A stretch of DNA of 64,000 nucleotides from Basidiobolus meristosporus CBS 931.73 (taxonomy: Eukaryota > Basidiobolomycota > Basidiobolomycetes > Basidiobolales > Basidiobolaceae). A program made the translations under genes and the position numbers. Shown piece by piece: positions 27,101-39,662 of this stretch (the stretch's first letter is position 1; the number at the start of each line of letters is the position of its first letter). The DNA lies in assembly GCA_002104905.1 (NCBI GenBank), contig MCFE01000146.1:1-64000 (forward strand). Reading direction: 5' to 3'. The notes under the pieces were generated by a model. That model saw only the letters and a list, made by a program, of their open reading frames with translations. It was not told where the DNA came from and made no database searches.

Positions 27101-30100
27101 ATGCTCTTAGAAACAATTAAAATAGATGAGCCCATAATAGGCCCTTGTGAACAGGATACAAAATCTCTGACAGAAATCGATCCACCAGTGAACAAAGCAG
27201 TAAAATGTTTGGCCCAAACTCTTCAGGCTGTAAAGGAGCATGTTCAGGCGTGTTTGATCGATCAGCCAAATGGTAAGCTTCTGGAACGAATGATCTCGCA
27301 CCACTTCGACTAACCTGCTTTTAGCTGAGATTCAGAGTTTACAAACACAAATTCTTAAGGAACTAAATCAGCTCCTGTATTCTGCTACCTCTAACCCAGA
27401 GAGTACTCCCTTACTCAGTACTCTTTCTGAGCTGAAGGAGATCCTGACTACGGAGGTTGAGGAGGATTCTCTTCATTTCGTAGTAGAGTTTTACTGCTTA
27501 ATGGTCGCCTTCACCACTGTATGCCAGCTATTTTTCGATAGACTTTTGAATGAATTGGTTGGCGAGATCCAGGCTGCTTACTCAAAAAGTAAGCACCCAT
27601 CCCAAATGTCCAGCTTTCAGCAACTCTTTCACGATGCCGATAATTACACCCGTCCTGGGTCCTTCAACTCTTATCTGTGGCACTATCACTTTCTTACCAT
27701 CACTGCCAACCAGAACTTCGGCCGGCTCCTAGAAAGCCTAATCCAAAAAGAGAGGATCAGTTTCACCAATCTAGACTACGTCGAGACCATCTACTCCACA
27801 TTCTACATGAGCCACTTTCTAAATGCATCTGCGCAGCAGCACCAAAAAGATAGGGGGCAGTTTTTTACCCCGCGTTCCGTCGTCAAGTTCATGTGGGACA
27901 GGGTGCTACGCTCGGAAAAAGGGAGGGTGATGGATTTAGCGAGGATCATAGCCGAGAACCGTGGTGAATACCTGATACTCCCGCCTACTCTTGATCCATG
28001 TATGGGTATTGGTGGGTTTTTGTGTGAATACATCAACCGAATCACCAAGTTCGCCAGTACCAACCCTATCATTTGGAATCAAAGCCTCAAGGTTGAGGAA
28101 GTGATGTCTGCCTGCGTGGAGTCAATGTGGGGGATTGAGATCGACCTGTTCACCAGCACTATTGGCAAACTCAATATCATGATCCACCTGGTGCCCCTTT
28201 ATAAGCGTTGGCTGGAGTTGCAGGTGGTAGCCAAGACACAAAAGCGCTTCAGACTTCCTCGGTTGAAGCTTTTCTGTAATGATACCCTCAAGCTCTATCT
28301 GCCCAACGATGGATCGGACCCCTGGACCAAGTATCATCTGAGTACGCTCCGGGATCCAGGCGGCGTGCGATTCCACTACATCCTCACTAACCCACCCTAC
28401 ATGATCCGCAAGACCGGGATAGTCTCCGAGCCCGACCCGGTTCTCTACGACACTACTGTCCTGTGCGGAAAAGGAACCCAGGCCTATAGCTACTTCATTT
28501 GGATCGCGCTTCAGAAATTGTCCAAGGCTGGTATCCTTTGCCTCATCACAGGTATGGACCCCTTATTATCGAGAGTTGGGCAGAATGCTGACTGTTGCAA
28601 TGTTTAGCTAGCCAATGGATGACCCTGGAGTTTGCTGACAAACTAAGGTAGATTTATCTTTGCTGGCCAAACAACCACGGGCACTTCTGATTTTTGAGAA
28701 CATAGGGCGTGGATGTGGAAGAACTGCTGGTTGCACGAATTTTACCAGTTCGAACCTTACAAGGTCTGGAGAAAGGTTCAGACCGACTCACTTATATTCG
28801 TGGTTCGCCGTAAGTCCGAGGACATGACTGACCGAAATCAGAATGATCAGATCATTTTCCTGCGGTATATGGATCGTAAGGCCTCGCTGGAGGAAACCCT
28901 TCTAGCCTATGAGACCTTCATCGCTGGCCCCAATAGAAAAGGCAATGCGCTAATGGAGTCGAAGTTATCAACCCAGGAGCAGAAGCTCAATGGCCGTTCG
29001 TTTTCATTTTTGATGCCCAACTCCCCGACCAGCACCTCCATCCATGCCCTGGTTAAGGGCCTAGCCGGTATCTGTGATGCTTCTGGGAAGGCTGCCCAGT
29101 GGTCAGACGATTGCCCGTTGATATGGCATCGTGGGCCCAATACTAATCCGGTGTACGCATTGGTGGTGCGAACCGAGTGGGGTCGAATGAAGTTTGGCGA
29201 AGAGAATTGTCGGAAATGGTTAAGGCCCGTCTTTTATTGGAATGGCATGGCCAACGGGCAAAAGGAGGTGAAGGAATATCGCTTCTGGGAGAACAAGGAC
29301 CCTTATCGGCTGAGCAAGAAAGAGGGCTCGCCGGCCGAATCCTACATGCCGGTAGAACCTCGGACAGACTACTCGCTAATAATGGTGGATAAGGCTGGGT
29401 CGAACACATTGATTGCCAATCAGCGCTCGAATCCCACCCCATTTTACCTATATCTGAAGGAGGCCCGTGAAAAGTTGCAACCAACGTTCGAGGACCGAGA
29501 GATTGCCTATTGCGGCACTCAGAAATGCGGGTAAGTACTGGCTCGTAGCTGATGCCCAGATTTCATGCGGTGCTGACCCTTGGTGTAGTGTAGACGTACC
29601 GACCAAAATCATCACTCCCATCAACTACGGCTACTTCTCCAAGAACCAGGTATGTGCGGATTCCCAGATTACTATCGGCAAACAGTCACTTATCAACGGG
29701 CCCATAGCCACGACAACGATTCTTCATCGACAAGAGCTCCGTGTGTGTCACGAATCAGGTATGCGACCGTACGAGGAATCGTTTTCCGGATCCAGACTGA
29801 CAGTGGTCCTTGGTTTATCGCCACAGTGCATTTATTTCACTGTAAAGCCTCACTTGGACATAGGCTATTCCTACTTTCTAGGGTTGTTGAACTCCTCTGT
29901 AATCCAATTTCTGATGGCGGAGCACTGTAAATACGATCAGCAAGGCCGGATGCGCTTGTTCAGAGAAAACATGGCCAAGCTACCCTACAAACCACCATCC
30001 AGTGAGCTCGTCGGATGGGTCGCGAAACTGGTGGGCAACATATCTGCGCTGAAGAGACTGATCTTCCAAGTACTGCATGTTCTATCGATCGCTCCGGATT

Positions 30101-30840
30101 CCTGGCTTGAGTATATGCGCCAAGGAAAATACCGGCTCAAACCCAGCGAATGCGAGGTGTTGCAAGCCAGGTTGTCGCAGTTTCATCTGAACTCCGGGGC
30201 CGTTGGAGAGGAGCATGGTTTACAGGAGAGGGTGGTTCGCCTGTTGGAGAGCTCGCTGTTCATGCTGAGTGCTCTACAATATGGACTGGATCAGGTTTTC
30301 TACTTGATATACGATGTCCGGATCGAGCTGCAAGTCGAGTTGGAGAATGAGCTCCGACTCGACGTCAACTCTTCGATCGTTGAAGAATATCCACGCCACG
30401 ACCGCCATCATTCTAAAATCGACACGTCCAGCAGAGAGTCCGATAGTCCTGTAGATACCACCCCACAGCCCACCGATGCACCTGTTTCTCTTGGCTTGGC
30501 TGAGAACAATGAGGTTCTGAAACTCCCTGTACTGTATTTTCCATCCATCAACCCACAAATTACTCTCCCGCCTTTTCGTGAACTCTTCCATATGCACATC
30601 AACCCCGACGCCTCGAGTTTGCAGTCCCTCGGCACGCATTCTGTCTCAAGCGCAACCTCGCTCGCCGAACAGCCGGTGGTCGAGCACAGGGCCGAACCTC
30701 ATGTAGATAATAGCGATATGGAGATAGAGATCGCCTTTCCGCCTTGGCTGGTTGAGCTTGTGGACAAATCAACCAGTACGTTGCGATCGGTTCAGGAGTT
30801 CCATGAATTTCTAACCAATTCCACTGGCACACCAGTCTAA
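27101..30840 (+). CDS. Spliced N6-adenine DNA methyltransferase with TaqI/Eco57I-like recognition region
   Basis: Seven exons (27101-27272, 27325-28551, 28608-28647, 28706-29530, 29589-29649, 29708-29758, 29827-30840) join in phase to 1,129 residues. A helical N-terminus of about 230 residues is followed by GQFFTPRSVVKFM (near 235), motif I LDPCMGIGGFL (near 280), GIEIDLFTSTIGKLNIMIH, and the catalytic TNPPYM (413-416, NPPY class of amino-methyltransferases). Exons 3-4 supply the SQWMTLEFADKLRAW...VWRKVQTDSLIFVV strand of the fold. Exons 5-7 give QRFFIDKSSVCVTNQ, then FLGLLNSSVIQFL and ENMAKLPYKPP, the hallmark of TaqI/Eco57I C-terminal specificity domains. I see no PD-(D/E)XK nuclease motif in the N-terminus. 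The family in bacteria transfers methyl from SAM to adenine N6 in restriction-modification systems. Six 52-68 nt introns show a resident eukaryotic gene, not contamination. Target site and role are unknown. Confidence 0.85.
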
Positions 30841-31259
30841 TTGAATCCCTAATTGAATCCCAGTCTAGACATACATATAGAGTAGGGTATAATCAATCCG
30901 TACATAATTCCTCGTTACTTGTTCGATTTAATGTGATTTTTACTAGTAAATTTTCCGGTTTTGTGATTCAACTCCCCGTAGAGCTAGTTGGGCTGGGCAT
31001 CGTGTTCGTTGGAGATTGATCCAATAAAGGCTTAGAACTTATAAGTAACTGGCTCGGATACCATGCAAATAAATAGAAGTTTATTGAACTCCACGGCGTG
31101 GGAAATCGCTAAGCAAATCAGAATCGGGCATAAAAGAATCAACATGAAGACATAGTAAAAGAAAAGCTATATTATATATATATATATGTGCGTGTGTGTG
31201 TGTGCGTGAGTGATGATAGTAGGCAATGATCCTCCAGGGAAAGTGTTAGCTCTAAGACT
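30841..31259. other. Convergent 3' region
   Basis: This is the gap between the methyltransferase gene and the KASH5-like gene, which point at each other. It contains a (TA)n(TG)n microsatellite at about 31172-31208. Confidence 0.5.
31172..31208. repeat. (TA)n-(TG)n microsatellite
   Basis: A run of about eight TA units passes directly into a TG-rich tract interrupted by CG. It lies in the 3' gap between convergent genes. Confidence 0.8.
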
Positions 31260-34155
31260 TCATGTAGGGACTTGAACCATGCTATGATCATCAGTGAAAA
31301 TGTCGAACCAGTGGCCAAGAAATTTGAACGTATTCAGGTCGGAATAATTCAATTCATCCGCACTGGGTTCGTGAAGTGTCCGCGATGGTTCAGAAACGTA
31401 TGGTGTGCTTCTGGTGGCTCTGGTGATGAATCCAAAATTGGTGGGAATGGTTGAATATATAAAGTTCGAAAGGACGAATAGAATGAATATGGCCAAGATG
31501 AGCGCGAGAGACTTCGAGATCCGCGAGGAGCGGGCGTCAAGCGTGTTGGCTTCAACGCCAGCTGACCGAGTGTCGTTGGTATACTTGGCTGGAGACTGAC
31601 ATTCTTCGGTAGCTATGGGTATTTTGTCTTGGGGTTGATGGTCATTGAGCGTAAGCAACTCGTTGATAATGGTCGTTTGGGCGTCTAATTGATCAGTTAA
31701 CTTGTTGAAATCCTCAACCAGTTGTTGGTGGGTTTCTAGGTCTACAATGTCGGCGTTGCATTGGGCACTGGTATCATTGGTACTAGGCGACTCTGTTTGT
31801 GTTTCCAGTTCTTTAGTGCGAGGGCCTTCATGTTGAATAGCAGCATCAGCCAATAAGGATGTCCGCTCAAACAGGTCACACTGAACATTCATGTCCTTGA
31901 GAGCGACCGGTTCTTTCATGGAGCTACGAAGAGTCTGGATTTCGGCCAAAAGCGCCCGTCGTTCTTCTTTGATTGCTGACTTGGCTTGCTTCAGTTGTTC
32001 TAATGCTAGACACTGGGTTATTTCCTGTAGATCGTGTATGCTAGTGTTTCAACAGGAACTAACCACTTATCCACTGATGACCACTGTCGTGCGCGTGAGC
32101 AAATGGGCGACCTGTCTCGACTGAGGACTGCTTAGAAATAGGGAATCGAAAATAATCAGTTTTGTGTAGTGGACTTAGAGTATCACCGAAGCTTACATCG
32201 TGGTCGGAATAATGGGCAGAGTTGGTGGATTCATCCTGTTCTGCGCTTAGCAGCAAGGGCGCTAATTCAGCATGTAGATTCTGAAGATAAACCGGGTTAG
32301 CTGAGCGCGCTAAGTGGAGCCAGTGGTGGATCTTGTACCTTGTTTGGAGAGATGTCGTACACTTCAATTTCTTTGGTTGTGCTCGTCTGAATACCCTTGA
32401 TAGCATCATTCAGATCGCTCCGCAAGTGGTCAACCACGTTCCTCAGATGCTGATTCTCCTCCCTCAGCTCGTTGACCTCCAGCTCAAGGGTTTGGGTGAA
32501 AGCGACTTCATGCTCCAGTCTTTCAATATGCTTCTCAAACGACATTCGGTCTTCTTGGAACTTGAGTGACAATTTCGTTAGGAATGGAATCAAGCCGGAT
32601 CTAGCAAGGTAGGTTCTTACTTTCTTCTGCTCAGAGGCTATCGAAAGGAGGTCCATTTCGACTTTGGCGAGCTCTTCCTCTTTGCTTTTCAACTGTTGCT
32701 GTAGCTTCTCATTGTCCACTATATGGAATGGTTATTATCCGAGCATAGGATGATGTTCAATTGGAAGCCATCCCAACCTCTCTTTTCCTCGCACTGTCTC
32801 TTGAGATCCGTATACAGATTCTTGTGTTGTGCCAACAACTTGGAAACGGAGAAGATTTCTGCCTCAAGCTATATAATCCCCGAAGATAAGCTACTGATTG
32901 GCCTACTAAATCACTTGCCGGACATACCATGCTTATCTGGGAGAGATGAGTTTTCTCACTGCCTTTCAACTCCTGAATATCTCGCTTCTTCATGGCGAGC
33001 TCGTCGTGCATTTCGTCAATGCGGTTTTGCAGGTCAGTGATGCGATCCTCGTGTTGACGAACGGAGGAACTCAAGTTCTTTTCCGCTTGTCTTAGTCGCT
33101 TGTTCAAGTCAACCGTGATTCTGGTAAGACGATTTATACGCAAAGCGTCGTCATCCTCATCCCCCTGTGGTAGCAAACAAGGTTTAGCAAGTGGATGTCG
33201 AGAGTGACTAATCCAGGCAGGCCTACCCTCAACTCGAACTCCTCTCCTTTGACTCTCTCGAAACTAACTTCTCCTTCGGAGGTGGACGATATCCAAGAGC
33301 TTGCCTCATACGAACGCTCGCGCCAAGACTCCACTGCATCTTGGTAGTGGCGCGATGATTTGGGAAACTCGAGAGTGTTTTCTCTTCTCAACTATATACA
33401 GACAATTAGTCCCAATGCCGCGACAGTGCTTGGTCTGAAAATCAATACCTGAAGCGGTGAGTCTAGGCTATCCATAGAATCGCTAAATGACCTATTGCGG
33501 CCATAAAAAATTGCCCCGTCTTCCTCAGTGATAGATTGTGGATAATTGGAGAAGTGTGGTGACTGTCTTTTCTCCTCCTTATCGAAGCAGAGCTTGGATG
33601 GGAACCCGCTTTGAGACAAACTTCTACGCCGCATGCTAGTTGCGGCCACTTTCCTGGTGCTAAGCGTCTTGGAAATAATCGGGGTGGTTCTTCTACGGGA
33701 TGACAGAGGGGACAATGGATGGACGTATCCTAGACTGCTCACATGAGACCGAGAAGGGGAGTTTATCTTAGGGGACATGGTGCGAACGTTCAGTGGAGAG
33801 GACAGCTGGGATATGAGGCGGTGTAGGTCATCAGCGGATAGCTCCAAATCTCGGTTTTTCTGACAAAATTTGTTGAGAAGTTCCTTGGGTTCTGAATCAA
33901 GGAGCGAAATGCCCTGCTCACGTTCAAATAAATCTAGTATGGGGAAGAGATCCTCTGCGACAATAGTGCCTTTGTTATCATGGTCGAACCTAGCGAAGAT
34001 TGCTTTGAGGTTGGATTGCAAAGAGGTGGGTGTTTTGGGCTCTGGCTGTATGTTCTACGAGGGTTGTGAATAAACAGTGTGTAGTAGGGTGCTGCGCAGC
34101 AACTTACCTTCCTTCGGGGACTTACAAAACACAAGTCGTTACTATAAAGTGACAT
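31260..34155 (-). CDS. EF-hand/coiled-coil protein with C-terminal membrane anchor, KASH5-like
   Basis: A nine-exon model (34108-34155, 33449-34045, 33227-33391, 33164-32928, 32868-32778, 32718-32621, 32560-32339, 32280-32197, 32024-31260) is in phase throughout and gives about 768 residues. Only the last intron is uncertain. Near residue 30 is an EF-hand loop (FDHDNKGTIVAEDLFPIL), followed by a second, degenerate helix-loop-helix. A Ser/Arg-rich linker leads to a long coiled coil (INRLTRITVDLNKRLRQAEKNL, HIERLEHEVAFTQTLELEVNEL, LALEQLKQAKSAIKEERR). Close to the C-terminus is one membrane helix (SLALILAIFILFVLSNFIY), then a tail of about 62 residues ending in Val-Pro-Thr. This order matches animal KASH5, a nuclear-envelope LINC protein and dynein adaptor. 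Assignment to KASH is inference; the tail lacks the usual PPPX ending. A generic coiled-coil membrane tether is the alternative. Confidence 0.75.
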
Positions 34156-35839
34156 TGCTGTACTGGGAAAAACAACTTCTAGGGGACAGTCAATGGAGGG
34201 AAATCGTTCTAATATGTTTTAACGCGTCAAGTGTCGCAAAAATGGAAATTTCACAGTACGTCAAGTTGAATAAATTTCCTTACAACCGTTATTGTTTATA
34301 TAATCGAACAGCGAGTTGCAATACAATTCGTTCGGGAGTTGTTTAGATTGTTTACTGCATGATCCAATTATCGTCATGGGCCCGTTGATTGGTTTCATGG
34401 AGTTTTGATCCTGTACAGTGATCATCAAAATCCACCTGCACCTTCTATTTTATACATAGAGCGTAAATTAACCATATATATACGTCAGGATATATATATA
34501 ATACTACCAAGTTACAATAGCGGCTCCCATTCAACGAGCGACTTTGTTTACCATTGCAACGTCCACTTGACTATCTTGAAGTCCCCTCGAGTACTGCGCT
34601 GTAGCACAACTCACCGAATTCACGTTTAGAAACGTTGAAGAACAATCATGTCTTGTAAACAATTAATCAAGTCTCTCGTTGCCATATATACTGGACATCA
34701 CTGTATTGATTGAGAGCGGTCGACAAGCAAAACCGCTTCCTTTTTCGTGCGTCACTGACAACCTCCAATCTGGCTAACTCTAGCAACTTCCGGTTTTCCA
34801 AGAACGCCTCCGCCCATTGACAATCCATGGTCCTATGGGTGCCCTCGTCTCAAACCCGCTTGCCAAACATCAAGCGGGTGCAAATAGGAAAAGCCACGAT
34901 CCATACACTGCATATGTGATTTAGCCTAGGATTTCAATCTCAACAAGGGTCGAGATGCAGGTGTCAATTATCTCCGTTTGAGTTAGATTGTCTGGTGCCA
35001 CGCCTAGCTGATTCAATATGGTGTCAGCAGCGTTCCCCGCTTCTGCCTTTGGCCAGTGCTCGCCAATAAGAGCGCTTCGTGGAGAAGTCGGATTCCCCGA
35101 GCAAGAGTATCCGTCTCCAGCCCTTCCAATGGCGCCATAATATCGGTGGGGTCAGTTGAGCCGCCCCTTGCTCAAACAAAGTCACAAGTGTGTGCTTACT
35201 ATGTGAAGTATGCAAACTGTTGGTTTGATGTATAAATATATCTCAGCCGAGGTTTCATCCGTGGTTGTTATTGGTGGCTGCCATGACTGATGTCCAATAC
35301 GCAGACGGTCATTCGATCAGACATGGTTGCATTGAGGATTTGACTTCAGAACGATTATTTTTATGTTTTACATGCGGCCAACGCTGGCCAAACATGGCGC
35401 TGCGACAAGAGAAAATCCCACCCGAGATTTCGTCGATAATAATGGAGTGGAGATGGTGAATTTTGCCCGATCCAAAGGGAGCTGCAGCGTCAACAGTCCG
35501 TTTATTCGCAGAAGCTGGAAGCGGCCATCCTCATTGGCCTGATAAATATCGGCACAGCCCTGATGTGGATAAATATAAGGCTTGGGTGGAAATGGATTTT
35601 AATATCCCGCGTTTCATTTCCCACAAGATAAAAATATCAGCACCTCAAGCCTACCATTCACTCATTAGCTCTGGTCATCTATTTTAATCTATCGAGTCTG
35701 TTGCTGTGGCGTATTTTAAGCTCTAAAGCCTAGGCTTAAATATCAACCATTGTCCCGAGGGAATTCATTGATGCTCCTCTGACCTAGTAATCCTCCGAAT
35801 CTGCAGACACCAGCTTCCAACTCTCAATTCATCCAAGTC
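34156..35839. other. Divergent intergenic region
   Basis: It separates the KASH5-like gene (-) from the F-box gene (+). Several short frames are present without domains. No RNA gene was recognised. Confidence 0.4.
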
Positions 35840-37553
35840 ATGGTCGCCCGTGATAATTCTCATTCCCACCATCTCTTGGCGCTATCAGAGATGCTGGCCC
35901 ACATTTTTGAGTTCCTGCGCTACAACAAGTACGACTTGTGGAGCTGCAGTCTAGTCAACAAGCAATGGTTGACTATAGTTAATCCGGTTTTGTGGAGGAA
36001 CCCAACATTTTCCTCCAAGAGGTCAATAAAAGCCTTTCAACGCGCCATCCTGGAGAATAAAGAGAGTACGTCCAATTGACACCCCACGCTCTGACATAAT
36101 CTAACCTCACTTCCCCACAGTTGCCAAATTGGTCATAGAGTTGAACACGGACAGATACAAAAGACACGAAATCCATCCCCTTGCTGAGCTGACTGCGCAC
36201 CTTCCGTGCCTTGAGCACATCCACTTCAGCGCTGCGCACTATACATCGATCTTGCCGTACAAACGCGAAGCGTCAAGCCTTACCAGCCTGAAGGGAATCC
36301 AGTATCTAGAAATATCGCCCAAAGACATAGGCTGGCGATCATTGATGATGGTGTTGATCAACAGCCCTCATCTGGAAAAGCTCGGGTTGCTGATCAATGG
36401 CGACCTGCATTTAACACTCGACACAATACCACTGGATTTTCCATGCCTTAGCGCTCTCTCCTCGCTGGACCTCCAGTACTTTCCACAGTCGGCGAGTTCA
36501 GAGTTCTTTCAACGCCTCTTTTCCTTTATGCCCAACTTGAGGCGCTTAAAGCTATATTCTTTCTTTATCTCGTCCGATATAGTCAAGGTAATAAGCCAGC
36601 ATTGCCATCATCTAGAGGCGCTCCATCTAATATCAGCCTTCATGCCAGACGACATAACTGCACATAAGATTTTTGATTATATTAGCACCAACCAATTTCG
36701 TCAGAACCTTCGTGAGTTCTGGCTCAACCTCGTCAACTACACCCAGTATATTGGCGCATTGGATATTCCATGCGAATTGATGAACCGATTTTGTGACACC
36801 TTATCTCATGTGGACGAGCTTCAGCTCTGTGGCATCACCTTCAACCACGGAACAATGAGGTACTTTGCAAGCAACATATCGAAGAATCTTCGCTCGTTCA
36901 AGCTGTCCAAAGTCTACTGTCGAGACATACAAGGGGTCTTCAGCACCCAGGTGTGGGACACTCTTTTCCACCGTTGCGGGGATCAGTTGGAGCATCTGGC
37001 AATAGAGTATCTCGAACTTCCCCCAACCATAGGGGAGATCATTGCTCACCGATGCGTGAACCTGCGCAGTCTTTGCTTCCGCTACACCACCGTCTCCGAC
37101 GACTCCATCCTGAACATTACCAGGGCGTTGGGCGGCAAGTTGCAGCATTTGGAGTTGCGGAACACCAGCCTATCCACCGCCGGGCTGAATTCGGTGTTCA
37201 GCCATTGTCAGCGCCTGGAGTACCTCGACGTCGGGGATCGCCTCACCAGACCTACCATTGGCGAGAACTTTTTCCGCGAGTTTATCCTTCGTTGTGGTGA
37301 TCTCCTGTCCCATATCAGCTTGATTGACTGTTGCATCACGAACAGTCATGTGGACTGCATCGCGCAGGTCTGCTGGAATCTCCATGTTTTCAAGCTGGCG
37401 AACCAACCAGCGCTCAGCGATGACGGCATCAACCGGTTGCTGAAGCGGTGTCGTCGTCTTGAGAGTCTGCAGATACTGCAAGAGCCCCACGTGAGCAACG
37501 GGTTGACCATTGAAACCATCACCAGAAGTAAGCATGATTTTATATGTTCATGA
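35840..37553 (+). CDS. F-box protein with leucine-rich repeats
   Basis: Exon 1 (35840-36065) encodes an F-box-like segment (LSEMLAHIFEFLRYNKYDLWSCSLVNKQWLTIVNPVLWRNP). After a 55-nt intron (GTACGT...CCCCACAG) exon 2 from 36121 carries about ten degenerate leucine-rich repeats, such as CVNLRSLCFRYTTVSDDSILNI, LQHLELRNTSLSTAGL and CWNLHVFKLANQPALSDDGI. F-box proteins of this type are substrate receptors of SCF ubiquitin ligases: the F-box binds Skp1 and the repeats bind the target. The end is ambiguous. Reading straight through stops at 37553, while a GTAAGC donor at about 37529 could splice to CCTCAG near 37608 and end a few codons later. Total length is about 550 residues either way. Confidence 0.85.
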
Positions 37554-38240
37554 CTTCCCCCTGCATGGACATGGCTTGTTCGGGATGGCATCTCTTGCGC
37601 CACCTCAGTCATATGTACTTACTCCAACATAATATGTAAATAATCGAGATGTGCCCAGGTGGGTGGAGGCGACCCTCGACCCCTACGCCTGGGCCAGAAC
37701 TGTTGTTGATTAAATAAAGAAATGGTTGGCCCTTTGATCTATTTATGAGCGCGAGTCAGGCTAATGCATGAGCCAACCGACTTATGCCTTAGTCCAGGGT
37801 GCACTGAGGATCGACATATTCGTTTGGCGCGCTACTGGAATGGTGCTTTAGTCGATCGTGTATATGACAAATGGCCCACGAGCCTAGTCACTCGGATTTT
37901 GAGCTGCCACTTTCCTGGTGAAATGAAAACCCTAATATGCGGTCTCGGAGTGATTTGCCCATTGCCCCAGATATGCAGCTATAACCTGGAGTATGGGTAG
38001 GTGGGGCTCCAAGTTACAACCCAGAAGCCCCTGCCAGTTCAATTTGGTGAATGACATGTGTTGTGGACGTAGTATGTACTCACTAATTGGAAAATTGCAT
38101 ACTAAGCCCCATACCAAATTTCTTCCAACTTGGCAAATATGTAATGCTATTGAACTAGATTCTGCAAAATCATATACGTATCTTACTCTCCTCTGCCTCT
38201 TTATGCATAGTTGCTCTCTACTTTTTGATGATGTAGGCTT
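37554..38240. other. Boundary between gene region and transposon block
   Basis: No gene was recognised. Sequence composition changes near 38,000 to the AT-rich, CG-poor state of the retrotransposon block. Confidence 0.4.
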
Positions 38241-38583
38241 TGTTGTAAGAGTTTTGGAGATATTGAATATGATTGGGAAATAAGTAGGTTATGTGGTTTT
38301 CACTTGATGATTTATTGGACAAAAAAGTAGTATATATACTTTATATGATCTTGGCAAGACAAGCAAGTAGGATATATTTAGCAAGGTCCCAAGAGCATGC
38401 GTGCAAAGTTTGGGGGTGTTTGGACAACTTATCAAAACTTCATGTTATGGGTGCTGATAGGCTGGTGAAAATATTCCAAATAAATCCCAACAAGAAATTT
38501 GATCAGAATTTTCTAGGATTTTTATGTAATGGTCTAAGTGACTAAGCTGGGTAAATATTAGGTTCAACTACAAAATCCCACAA
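38241..38583 (-). repeat. Copia LTR A (3' LTR of element 1)
   Basis: It begins TGTTGTAAGAG and ends near a decayed TACAACA equivalent. It is homologous to the LTRs at 39663, 41882 and 46581 over its whole length of about 345 bp. It lies at the 3' end of a minus-strand copia pol remnant. Confidence 0.8.
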
Positions 38584-39662
38584 TTCTCTTGCTCAACTAA
38601 ATACTCATATCAACTATTCCTAGTTGTGGTCTAAGATACTCAAATTTGTCTCTAGCTAATTGTTTGGTAAATATGTCAGCAATCATTTCAGCTATACAAT
38701 GGTAAGTTAGTAAGTTATCTGAGTTTACCCATCAGACTGGTCCACATACATGTCCTGATCAAGTTCTCCATTCAAAAATGCAGTTTTTACATCTATTTGA
38801 TGAATAAAATACTTATATTTGGCTGCAATAGCCTATATTAATCTAATGGAATTAAACTTGGCTACCGGTGCAAAGGTCTCAGTATGGTTAAGTCCTTTGG
38901 CTTGAGAGTATCCTTTGGCCACAAGTCTTGCTTTGTATCTTTCAATTGAACCTTCAACCTTGTATTTTGTCTTGAAGACCCATCTGCATCCAATTGATTT
39001 TTGGTTGATTGGCAATTTGACTAAGTCCCAAGTTTGATTTTCCATCAGGGTCTGATATTCCTCCATCATTGCAGATCTCCAAAACTTTGTCTGTGGGCTA
39101 TTTAGGGCCTCTTTTACAGTCTGGGGCTCATCAATACAGACTGAATAGGCATAGGCTAAGTTTGTACCCTCATTGATATATCAATTTGGGCCATTTCTTG
39201 ACTGATTGCATCTCCTGGCATTTGATACTGGAATGATCACTTCTGGGATATTCCTGGGCACTGATTCTGGCTGAACCACATTTGTAGAGTCCTCTGGAGT
39301 GAAAAAATCTTCATTGTTTTGCTCTGATTTGATCCTGACAATTGGTGGACTTGAAATCCCTTTTTGTCACCATCTGATGTCATTTTTTGTGAAACTTCTG
39401 AATTTTCATCAAACCACACATCCCAGGACTTGATTAGCTTCTTTGCTTTGGTATTGTAGAGTCTGTATGCTCTACTCTCATTGCAATAGCCCAAAAATAT
39501 GCATTTTACACTTTTTGGCTCAAATTTTGAATGATTTCTGGGCAGTTGCTTGGCATATGCTGTACACCCAAACATTCTTAGATGTTCTGCACTTGGTCTG
39601 TATCCATAACATGCTTCTGATGGAGTAGAATCATAAAGTATTCTATTGTTACTCCTACTTTT

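Noticed and set aside
29467-29827. Unspliced reading of the methyltransferase through 29,650-29,826
   Set aside because: The unspliced frame lacks the family's QRFFIDKSSVCVTNQ segment; splicing two introns restores it in phase.
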